Assembly (NCBI GenBank): GCA_949130485.1
Contig: OX422184.1
Span: 13,800,405-13,864,404, forward strand
Origin: Agelas oroides
Taxonomy: Eukaryota; Porifera; Demospongiae; Agelasida; Agelasidae
Reading direction: 5' to 3'
Length of the DNA: 64,000 nt
The notes beneath the pieces are model-generated. The model saw only the letters and a list, made by a program, of their open reading frames with translations. It had not been told where the DNA came from and did not search any database. The position numbers were made by a program, and so were the translations under genes. Positions within the stretch are counted from its first letter, which is position 1; the number at the start of each line of letters is the position of its first letter. Positions 54,570-64,000 of the stretch are shown here, piece by piece.

Positions 54570-57500
54570 GTGCCAAGGCAGTGCTAACAACCGACCGTCA
54601 CCTCAAGGATACACAGCAGAAGACGGATAGCCCCCTGGATTTCCTTGCATCCTCGTCATCTGAGTCAGAGGAGGACAGTGACATTCGCTTGGTGCGACTG
54701 GAAGACAAGGGCAGTCATCCTCTGTGTGCTAGAGTATGCATACAGGGCGTCCCAGCGTATGGTATTGTAGACACTGGGGCAGACATCATTATTGGTGGCA
54801 AACTATTCAAAAAGGTGGCTGCAGTAGCAAGGTTGAAGAAGAAGGACTTCAAGGAGGCTGACAAGACTCCAAGAAACTATGACTGGCAACCCTTCTCCCT
54901 AGACGGCAGAATGGATCTTGATGTCACCTTCAATGACACAGCAATCAAGACACCAGTTTATATCAAGATGGATGCCCATGATCAGCTATTGCTATCTGAA
55001 GGCATCTGCCATCAGCTGGGCATCATTTCGTACCACTCTGATGTTGAAGTGTGGAGGGGAGGGAAGCTGAAGAACAAGAAGAAGACACCGGCACAGCAGG
55101 CCACAGCATAGGTGCCTACAGTGCGTGTCCGACTGCTACAGACCACACGCATACCACCTCACCAGAGTGCCGTAGTGGCAGTGCAAGTTGACAAGCAGCA
55201 TCACAGAGGCCCACTAGTATTAGAGTCAGACCCTGGTCTGGAGGAGTCCACCGGATTGTTCATCAACACAGCATTGATTCGACTTGGGCAAGCTCGCGTC
55301 CTCATCTCAAATCCCATGGGATACACGCAGAAGATCCAGAAAGGAACCCAACTTGGTACGGCAATGAGGGCAAAGGTAGTTAGCACAGCTACTGAGGAGA
55401 CCAAGACTCAAGCTCTGTCAGACTCAAGTACAGCTGAAGAAGTGACAGCTCTGTTGGCTGGAAGCATGAATGGCCCCCAGCAGCACCCTGCAACAAGCTC
55501 CATGGAAGAGGTAACAACCGATTCACAGCCAAGCGTGAGCAAAGTGTCATCTCAGGAGAGGACACAGATCCGGACAGAGAAGTTATTGCAGTTGTTGGAG
55601 CGGGAGGAGATGGATCTACCAGGGGACGACAAGGAGAAGCTGTACACACTTTTAGCAGAGGAACATGAGGCTATTGTCCTGGAGGAGAAAGAGAGAGGTG
55701 AGACTGATCTCATCCAATTTCACATTGATATTGACAATGCACAACCCAAGAAACAGCCACTATGCCGAACCCCCTTTGCTGTCCATCAGGAAGTTGCACG
55801 GCAGCTGAAAGAGATGCAAGAGACCGGTGTCACTCAACCCTCGATCAGCCCCTGGGCAAGCCCAATTGTACTGGTACGGAAGAAAGATGGATCCCTGTGG
55901 TTCTGCATTGATTATCGACATCTGAATTCTGTCACCAAGGCTGACACCTACCCACTGCCAAGGATTGATGACCTCCTTGACCAGTTGGGCAAATCGAAGT
56001 ACTTCTGAACACTTGACCTTGCATCAGGTTATTGGCAAATCCCAGTTCACCCAGACTCACGAGAGAAGACAGCCTTCATTACTACCCGTGGCTTGTTTGA
56101 ATTTAGAGTCATGCCATTTGGGCTACGAAATGCCCCTTCAGCGTTTCAACGCCTGATGGAATGTGTCCTGAGGGGACTCAACCCTGAAGAGGGACCTGAC
56201 TTCGTCGATGCCTATATTGATGATGTGCTCATATTCTCACAGACCTTGGACGAACATCTGCATCACCTTTCCCTTGTTCTGAATGCCGTCAAGAATGCTG
56301 GTTTAAAGCTCAAGTTGCCCAAGTGCAAATTCTTTCAGAAAGAGGTGAAGTTCCTTGGGCATTTTATTACCGCAGAAGGTCTGAAGCCTAATCCTGCTCA
56401 CACTGCAGCAGTGACGGACTTTCCAATCCCGCAAAACATCAAGGGGATACGGCAGTTTGTAGGACTTGCATCGTACTACAGACGATTCATTCAAAACTTC
56501 ACCAAGATAGCACATCCGCTTCATGCCCTGACGAGGAAGGGAGCGCCTTTTCACTGGACGAAGGAGTGCCAAGAAGCATTTACATCGCTGAAACACAAGT
56601 TGTCCTCAGCCCCCGTCCTGGTGTATCCTGATTTCTGTAAGGATTTCGTTCTCGAAACTGATGCCAGCATCAGAGGGCTAGGTGCAGTCCTCTCCCAGAA
56701 GCAGAGTGATGGAAAGCTGCATCCCATCGCATTTGCCAGCAGAGCACTTTCCCCACCGGAGAAGAACTATGCAGTGACAGAACTGGAGACCCTTGCAGTG
56801 GTGTGGGCCTGCAGTCACTTCCATGCATATCTGTATGGACACAATGTGACAGTGTACACCGATCACTCGGCAGTGAAAGCTATTCTGGAGACCCCTAGCC
56901 CTAGTGGGAAGCACGCTCGCTGGTGGAGCAAAGTCTATGGCTCAGGAGTGAAATCAGTCCACATCATCTATCGGGCCGGAAGGGACAATGCGAATGCAGA
57001 TGCTCTGTCCCGCAATCCACAACTCCCACCCCCTACAGAAGACATGGCTGATACGAATGTCCAAGTTGCAGTAGTCACTACAAGCAGCATGCATGACCTG
57101 GATGTCACCACACTTCTAGGAATGGAACCGGGACAGCCAGTTCCCAGTGAACTTGCTCTGGAACAGCGAAAGGATCCAGCACTTGCTCAGATCATTGCAT
57201 TTATAGAGAATGAGGAATTGCCAGCAGAGGAGAAGAGAGCAAAAGTAGTTGTGGCCCAAGCATCAGTGTTGACACTAGTGGACAACACCCTGTACTATGT
57301 TGACTCAAAGCAAGGGGACAAGCGACGGATAGTTGTCCCAGAGCAATTGAGAAAGCAGATCATGGAAGAGAACCATAGTGGTCCTATGGCAGGACACTTC
57401 TCCGGGAACAGACTCTACAATGTCTTAGTGCGACACTGGTGGTGGCAGGGAATGTACACAGACACCCTCCAACATTGCAGGAATTGCCCTCAGTGTGCTG

Positions 57501-58675
57501 TGGTACAAGGATCTGGTCGACGGACAAAGCCCCCCCTTCAACCCATACCTGTGGAACGAGCATTCCAAATCTTGGGTGTGGATATAATGGACCTACCGAA
57601 AACTGAACGTGGCAACCAACATGTTGTCGTATTCCAGGACTTTCTCACGAAGTGGCCCATGGTATTCCCTGTGCCAGACCAGAAGGCAATCCGAATCGCA
57701 CACCTACTCGCAGATGAGGTGATTCCCAACATTGGCGTACCAGAAGCACTTCTTTCTGATCGAGGTACTAACCTGCTCTCTCACCTCATGATGGACCTGT
57801 GTAAGCTACTGGGGATAAAGAAGCTAAACACCACAGCATACCATCCCCAGTGCGATGGGATGGTGGAGAGGTTTAACCGGACACTCAAAACCATGCTTCG
57901 CAAGCATGCTGCCACATTCGGCAACCAGTGAGACCAATATCTGCCTGGTCTACTCTGGGCGTACCGCAACACGCCACATGAAAGCACTGGAGAAAAACCA
58001 TCTTTCCTGCTGTATGGGCTTGATTGTAGGTCACTGATAGAAGCAGCTCTCCACCCCCCACACCTCATAAAACCCACTGACGTGTCAGACTATCGACAAG
58101 AGCTTATTCTATCTGTAGCCACTGCTCGGAAGTTGGCTGCTGAGAGCATTCAGAAGGCCCAGCACTGGTACAAGACACAGTATGATAAGAAGGCCAGAAC
58201 CACAGACTATCGCGTTGGTGACTGGGTAATGGTGCACTTTCCCCAGGAGGAATCAGGTGCACTTCGCAAGCTCTCCAGACCATGGCATGGCCCTTATCGG
58301 ATTGAACATTGTGATGGCCCCGACGCCACAGTCATCAAAGTATACTTCCCGCAAGATGGTAGAATACAAGTCCACCAAACACGAATTCAGCATTGCCCAG
58401 ACATTCCAGCGGGGTTCTACTGGTATGGAGGGAAGCGGTCAGGGCCAGGTCGGCCACCTAAGTGGACAAACAACGTCAGTGGAAGCAAGAAACAATCAAG
58501 ATCACGGAAACAGTCCCAGCAGCACAAAACTCAATTGGAACGCAGAAGCACTAACCCTAAGCGACCACCTTCCCAAGACCAACAGTCACCTAGAGCCTCG
58601 AATCAACAAGACCATGTTGTAGCGTGTCGCTACCCCTTACGAAACCGGGTTACACGCTCGGGTCGAGCTTCCTGA
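54566..58675 (+). pseudogene. pol region of the LTR element
   Basis: Domains in order, with approximate spans: aspartic protease (VDTGADIIIGG, about 54.7-55.1 kb), reverse transcriptase (SPWASPIVLVRKKDGS; YIDDVLIFS; about 55.7-56.5 kb), RNase H (ETDASIRGLGAVLS, TDHSAVKA; about 56.6-57.0 kb), and integrase (zinc-binding HHCC, GVDIMDLPKTERG, NTTAYHPQCDGMVERFNR; about 57.3-58.3 kb). It is followed by a basic tail ending just before the 3' LTR. About three breaks interrupt it. No chromodomain was recognised. Confidence 0.88.
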
Positions 58676-58688
58676 GAGCCGGGGGTGA

Positions 58689-58920
58689 TGTAATGGAGCC
58701 AATGTACTGGAGACAGACTTATTTACATGTTATTTACATCTGTTTTGAGTTTCCTTTGTGTCTAGCCTTTGTGCCTTATTTCTGATGACGTAGCCATGAC
58801 GATAGTCTATTGTTCTCGTGTGATATTTATATACCCACGTGCTTGTAAGTGAGAGTTGAGTTGTATGACAAGAGTATTTTGGCACCTGGATTCTGATCGT
58901 GTGCCGCCGCTTACGTTACA
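58689..58920 (+). mobile_element. 3' LTR of Ty3-type element
   Basis: TGTAATGGAGCC to GCTTACGTTACA, 232 bases, followed directly by the TATG target copy. See the 5' LTR for divergence. Confidence 0.92.
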
Positions 58921-59725
58921 TATGACAGATAATTCATTGTGAAATTATTTACCCACCACCTTAACTCATTGTGCGCTGTAAGCCTAAATATAGGCTTACG
59001 TGCTACAACTGGTCTACGCAGAAAGCCTAATAATAGGCTCGTAAAGTATATAGAACTCACCGTTTACCGCGAAGCTAACAAGCTTAGTGAATCTCAGGCC
59101 TTTATATTTAGAAGTAATGAGGCTAGACCACACCTTTTGGCTGACATCTTCACTCTGGATAGGCAGGAAGAGGTGGTGCTAGTTCGGGGGTGATTGCGAG
59201 TTCAGCCGGATATGAAGCTTTTACTCGAACACAGCGAGCAAACAGCCCCCAGTTTTCACTTGAGGTAGGAGTTCTACACTTGGAAACCGGGCTATAAGTC
59301 AGAACTGTAAGTATCCAGCGGTAGAATTGTGCCATTTCAAATTGCTAGTCAGCTTCATTGTATAGTGAGCACAGAATGGCTTCAGAAATAGCTTAGTTGG
59401 CATTGATAAGCCACTTAGATAAACTAGTCCCGCCTAGTTACACACTTGTGTACACAAATCAAGACAATGACACAGGGCTTGCTAGCACGCTTGTCAACAT
59501 CGACCTTCAGAATGACAACGCTGATTGCGGGCAATTTCCGCATTGCTAAACTGGAATGTGTAAATTACTTCCGCATGCAATGAGTTAATAACACTAAACT
59601 CTTTACCGACCGTAATGCGTAATTGCAATGTTACGTAGAAAACATTAGCGGAATGGTTCATTATTCTCCCCCTGCAATAGGACATTTCACTAATCAGGAC
59701 AGTTATTTTGGTCCCAAGGGTGTCT
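58921..59725. other. no gene seen
   Basis: Flank of the LTR element. One 84-codon frame (58,939) lacks support. AATATAGGCTTACG and AATAGGCTCGTAAAG words recur. Confidence 0.4.
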
Positions 59726-59747
59726 GTATTAGAGAGGTTTCACTGTA
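59726..59747. mobile_element. pogo/Tigger-like end
   Basis: TTAGAGAGGTTTCACTG followed by TATA, the same terminal form as at 21,378-21,393. It abuts the next MITE. Confidence 0.5.
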
Positions 59748-59749
59748 TA

Positions 59750-60506
59750 CCGTAGAGTCGGGTTATCAGGCGCATGCGCTTATTGGGATAACAGTAAAAT
59801 GATACACGCTACATAATGAAGTGTGCCAAATAGCGGGGGTCGAAAGTTGACCATGCCTCTAAGAGTATGACATCATTGGGTAATTGACAGCTAGCTCTCG
59901 ACGCGTCATGATGCAGATGACCGGTCAGAACCGGTTTACAAGGAGCTTGTCAGTTGGCTATAAAATGACGAATGACACTCTTGTATTAAGTTATTCTTTA
60001 AGAATGGCAGTCAAAGAAAGCGTAGTTCGTGGCCATGTGTCTTTTCCACAGAGGTTCCAGTGAGTATAAGCTGAGAGTGAGATGCAGATGCCATGGGTGT
60101 GAGGTAGAGAGCAGTGAGTCAATGGAAACTCGGTAGAGAGCAGTCGATGGGAGTGTCGAGGATTTCCAGCTGACAATGGCGAATGATTCAACCAAATCTG
60201 TGAAAAGTGGTGCCATGTCTGATGTTTTTATAGTCACTTTTCACATTTCTTGCACACTTCTGATTGGTTATTTGCAAAAGTGATCCCCATTGGTTATTTG
60301 CAGAGTGATCCTCGTTCACACCAGCTATTACCTTCACCTAGTTGTTCAGCTGTGGAATAGTTTACCTCGCCCACTCAAATTTTTCGTTTAATTAAAGCAA
60401 TGCGCTTATTATCAGTGTTTGGACAGATTTTGTCAAGAAGACAGCATGTGCCTAATAAGCGATGTGCACTAAATAATGAAGTGCGCCTGATAACCCGATT
60501 CTATGG
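59750..60506. mobile_element. TA-flanked MITE, 757 bases
   Basis: Ends CCGTAGAGTCGGGTTATCAG and its imperfect complement ending CGATTCTATGG, with TA outside both (59,748-59,749, 60,507-60,508). GGCGCATGCGCTTATTGG and GCAATGCGCTTATTATC are further internal pairs. Non-coding. Confidence 0.8.
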
Positions 60507-60516
60507 TACCTTCTTT

Positions 60517-60552
60517 GGTCCGTATTCCCACTTCTGCTGGGAATACGAACCA
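60517..60552. repeat. short hairpin
   Basis: GGTCCGTATTCCCA pairs with TGGGAATACGAACC around CTTCTGC, one mismatch. Confidence 0.7.
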
Positions 60553-61289
60553 AATGTTATCAGTTGGCGCAATCCATTTTTGAAGATAGGTTTTGCACCA
60601 GCAAAGTTAATAAACGGTGACATTGAAATTACTAATATATGGCATAGCATAATACATTACGGTATCTGAGCAGCCACGTGTCGATAAAAGCCTGCTATGG
60701 CTGATGTACCACAGTTTATTTTTCTCAAATTGAATGAACATGAGCGTTGTGAAAAGCATACTCCATTGAACCCTCAAAAAGACTGACAGTGATATGCACA
60801 ACAATCCTAAGAAAGATGACACTACACTCCATAATACACACCTTGCATAATGTGCATAGTTCCTGCACATACTTTTCACTCCATACACTTGTAGTACAAC
60901 TACAGTATAGGAATGTTTTGTTGACACCCACCTGTACTGTACAAGTACCTGCATGTTAAGGTAGGTATCTATAGTTTTTGGCCAGTGTAAAATTCTGCAT
61001 GACTATGGGCCCCATTTATTAGTGGCAAATGTTTGGCCCTGTGCAGTCACTGGATTAGTGCTTGAACTGTGCCTACTTCACTAACAATGGCTTCCAGCTG
61101 TGTTCACAGTAGGCAAATGAAAGCACTTTGTTCATTCATTCATTACTTTTTTTTCACCCTGAAAAATAGGGAGTTGTGGATGTGGGGATGAAAACCTCAG
61201 CCAAGGACTGTAAATGGCTGCTCCTAACAGAGGTAAATATAATAACCATTTCCGGTTCGTGACGTGATATTGCTCCTAGGCCTTCTCCC
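60553..61289. other. no gene seen
   Basis: No repeat or coding signal found. Confidence 0.4.
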
Positions 61290-61343
61290 GAGTTTCTCCA
61301 CAGCTTCGAGGCAAAATCTGGGAGTGGCCTGAGAACAAGGCTA
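61290..61343. mobile_element. TAGCCTCG-type right end
   Basis: CTTCTCCCGAG pairs with CTGGGAGTGGCC, then GAGAACAAGGCTA, a decayed form of the family end seen at 43,120-43,203. Confidence 0.45.
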
Positions 61344-61663
61344 GTGGTTATTAGCTTCTTGCTTATCAGAGTAGGGTAATTAATACCTCATTCCCATACA
61401 TCTCCATTTTGGTTTAATGTCCTGGAACAGAAAGGGTGGCTTCAATTTGTATTGGCTGCCAGGCTGTAATTGTACATAGCTGCTTGTATATATAAGCATG
61501 TGCAATTTTCCCCTTCATACCAACAGTTCTCCATTCTGAAGGTGGAACTTGAGAATGCAGAGGATGCAGTGGCAGTGCATCACTGGACCAAAAATTGTGA
61601 TGGAACAAAGCCGTTCAAATTGTGGCCAATTATCCAGTGTGCAATGAAATTGAAGATTCCCTC

Positions 61664-61780
61664 TTAGGGTGTACCCTCTTGTTTAATTGCTGGGTGTACC
61701 CTCTTATTAAATTGATCTTGTAAAATTGCTGGGTGTTGATGGGTGTACCCTCTTATAAAATTGCTGGGTGTACCCTCTTT
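61664..61780. repeat. tandem repeat GGGTGTACCCTCTT
   Basis: Four irregular units of GGGTGTACCCTCTTRTWAAAT followed by TGCT. GGGTGTACCC is itself palindromic. Confidence 0.85.
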
Positions 61781-62096
61781 CAATGTGAAAGTTTATGGAA
61801 CTCACCCATTGAGTGTTTATTATGCATGGTAAAACCTTGATGTTTTGGCTACATTAGGTTGAGATGTGGAATTAATACCTCAGTACTTCATTTCTCTACT
61901 AAAGCAAGTTTCTGGCTTTGTGCGACTATAACAGAATGTGCTGACAGAAATTTGTGCTTGACCCTTTTACCCTTAGTCTCTTTTTGATCCTTGTCTGTAT
62001 TTCCTTGTCACTCCTAGCTCACAATTTTAGTAGCAGCTTTCCTTTAAGAACAGTAGTGATCATGGCCCCCATGCGTAGTGCTGTAGCTAGTAGTTA

Positions 62097-62490
62097 GTAT
62101 AGCAGAGGATGGGTTCAGGGACCCTGATTTTGGGAAGCCCCATTTTCATTCTGACTGACACCAGACAAGCAGGACTTGCTGTACAGCCTCTACAGTGAGA
62201 CTCCATTTTCCATTCCACCAGTTCACATTCCAGTCCAGTGATTAGAGTATAGTTTGGTAGTTATCATCAAGCCTGAATGTCACTGAACATAATTACATTC
62301 ACTAAAGAAGAACTTGCCTATTAATATAGCAGAGGATGGGTCCAGGGACCATGATTTTTGAGATGTCCCATTTTTCTTTCTGACTGACATCTAACAAGGA
62401 AGGACTTGCTGTGCAGCCTCTACAGCTAGTGAGACTCCATTTTCCAGTCCACATTCTAGTCCACTTTAGAGTCTAGTTTGGTAGTTATTA
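62097..62490. repeat. direct duplication, period about 227
   Basis: TATAGCAGAGGATGGGTTCA ... CAGCCTCTACAG ... TTTGGTAGTTATCA recurs from 62,324 with about 80-85% identity by eye. The second copy ends at TAGCCTCGTACCCAGGCC (62,488), the left end of a further TAGCCTCG-type element. Confidence 0.75.
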
Positions 62491-62835
62491 GCCTCGTACC
62501 CAGGCCGTTTGTAGGAGTAACAGCCTGGCAAGTTACCCGGTTTCAAACTGTATCCATGGATATGACGTCAAAAAGATTACAGCTGCATCCATACAAGCCA
62601 TGAATATTGGATAATGCAGGTGATATTTGATCGAAGCCATGTGACTGTTCGTAATGAGCAAGCTCATTGTTGCCAGCAAGACTTGTTAGAGGCTGATATT
62701 GGATGGTTGCTGTCTTGTCATCTGTAGATTTACCGCTTGCAGTAGACTCGCTCTCGTTCACTGATGTCTATCTGCCCGAGTAACAGTAACTACTAACTAG
62801 TATTAGCAAGTCCAAACGCAAAATTGTGCAGCGGT

Positions 62836-63440
62836 CACAGCCACAGTCGAAATTTTGATCAATAGCCTTACAACACACATCAATTTAAAGCACTTTGGTT
62901 CCTCCTTCCAGTTCTGCTGGTAAGAATGTGCACTTCAAAAATTCTTGCCTGTAATTTCGCTTTAACCGCTTTTTAAGTAAAAATGGTACGTAGTTGGAAA
63001 GCCATATCTTGAGGTAAAATGAAGGTAACCCAGGCAATATGCATATTTTTCAGTTGCTTTAAGGCTGCTCTTCAGGCCAGCAATTCCAAATTTTCTGTAT
63101 TGTAATTTTTTTGTTTGGATTCGCTGATAATTGCAAATTTGCGTAACCTTTTTTGAGAACGCAACCACAGTCGAAATTTTGATGAATAGCCTCACAACAC
63201 ACATCAAATTAAAGCGCTTTGGTTCCTCTTTCCAGTTCTGCTGGTAAGAACGTCCATTTGAAAAATTCTTGCCCGTATTTTATTTTAGTCAATGAGTACA
63301 CAGCGTTTAAGTTCGGAAAGCCATATCTTGAGGTAAAATGGAGTAATCCAGGCAATATGCACATTGTTCAGTTACTCTAAGGCTGCTCTTTAATCCGGTA
63401 ATTCTATCTTTTGTGTATTGTAAAATGTTATTTTTTGTTT
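62836..63440. repeat. direct duplication, period about 325
   Basis: CCACAGTCGAAATTTTGAT ... TTCCAGTTCTGCTGGTAAGA ... GAAAGCCATATCTTGAGGTA ... AAGGCTGCTCTT recurs from 63,163. Non-coding. Confidence 0.85.
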
Positions 63441-63602
63441 GGACACACTACTAGTATCATACTACTACTCTCGAACAGGTCCTTGCTTTTAAAGAAACCG
63501 CATTGTCCGCAGGTACTGTAGTAGTTGCAAACAAGTCAGCAGAAGGAGTTCGAATAAAACCGTCGTTCCAAGCGCTAGCGCACCACGGAACAGTACGATA
63601 TG

Positions 63603-63748
63603 TATATGGTAACAGCATGGTTTGTAGTGCAATTTGGGAATTAATTGCATGAGTAAGGTTTGTAATTTCACGAGGCGAAGCCGAGTGAAATTACTAACCT
63701 TACGAATGCAATTAATTCCCAAAATTGCACTACAAAACCATGCTATTA
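63603..63748. mobile_element. foldback element
   Basis: TAACAGCATGGTTTGTAGTG to TTTCAC pairs with GTGAAA to CACTACAAAACCATGCT, arms of about 65 bases around GAGGCGAAGCCGA, which itself has a CGGCTTCGCC-type turn. Few mismatches. Confidence 0.8.
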
Positions 63749-64000
63749 CATATTAATCATAACAACACTGATAATTTACCATCATTCATGTAGCTGAATC
63801 AAACACGTGTGTTTAGATACTGTATACACATAATTGCAGGGGTATTATACCATGTTAAGTGAGTCAATCCTCATCAGAGTCTATTATGTAGGCACGAGGC
63901 CGCTTCCTTGGAGTCACAACAGGTACTTGATACTGTGTGGATGTACTGCTTGATTGTGTATTGCCAAAGAATACAGTACAGTTGCTGAAGTTGTACTGAT

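Larger units (their letters stand above)
52576..58920 (+). mobile_element. Ty3/gypsy LTR retrotransposon fossil
   Basis: 6.3 kb between and including two 232-base LTRs, with TATG repeated outside (52,572-52,575 and 58,921-58,924). Order of parts: LTR, gag, protease, reverse transcriptase, RNase H, integrase, LTR, the Ty3/gypsy (Metaviridae) order. No envelope-like region. A purine-rich tract (GAGAGCCGGGGGTGA) ends at the 3' LTR. The structure looks complete end to end, but pol carries about three breaks, so this is a non-coding relic of a recent insertion. Confidence 0.93.

Noticed and set aside
1-64000. tRNA or rRNA genes
   Set aside because: No stretch with convincing A-box/B-box spacing and cloverleaf, and no rRNA-like block was noticed by reading; a covariance search would be decisive.

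Overview
The window is eukaryotic. Coding pieces are short, separated by GT-AG introns, and scattered through long non-coding stretches full of inverted-repeat transposons, foldback elements, microsatellites and tandem repeats. There are no operons, Shine-Dalgarno sites or bacterial gene spacing. The transposon mixture (Tc1/mariner, piggyBac, Ginger-like integrase, a DUF3504/Crypton-type gene family, a Penelope-like element, Ty3-type LTR element) and the style of the small TA-flanked elements suggest a marine invertebrate, most likely a demosponge. That assignment is inference.

Layout. 0-5.9 kb: a 0.95-kb MITE with TAGCCTCG ends, a TTAA-flanked MITE, facing (CA)n and (TG)n tracts beside two likely exons of a charged Lys/Ser-rich protein, then two TA-flanked MITEs. 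5.96-12.64 kb: one pair of matching Tc1-type terminal inverted repeats encloses 6.7 kb. Inside are a Tc1 transposase exon, a four-exon gene for integrase + Ulp1-like protease + PHD finger, and a convergent four-exon gene with a nuclear-type N-terminus and fifteen 17-residue repeats; the last exon of that gene is split by a MITE. 12.9-24.1 kb: a satellite, foldbacks, and a near-complete piggyBac transposon (15,991-19,348) sitting inside a decayed DUF3504 gene; a second decayed copy lies at 22.2-22.9 kb.

24-45 kb is mostly non-coding, with dispersed repeats in several related copies. Weaker host signals are a B-box/TRIM-like exon pair near 29.4-30.7 kb (minus strand) and the end of a HECT-type ubiquitin ligase at 33.6-34.2 kb (plus strand). 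A 1.1-kb near-perfect palindrome at 34.9-36.0 kb abuts a broken rve-type transposase gene that is also split by a hAT MITE.

45-48.2 kb carries two diverged genes or fragments sharing a D-x15-E-x-K core, which looks like a PD-(D/E)xK nuclease fold. 48.7-52.5 kb holds pogo/Tigger-like debris and a Penelope-like element with a GIY-YIG domain, bounded by inverted repeats with hammerhead-like motifs. 52,576-58,920 is a Ty3-type LTR retrotransposon fossil with both LTRs and a 4-bp target duplication. The last 5 kb is MITEs, hairpins and tandem duplications.

The transposons do not work together as a pathway. Their nesting records successive insertions. The enclosed 6.7-kb assembly and the nuclease-like pair are the parts most likely to be biologically new.
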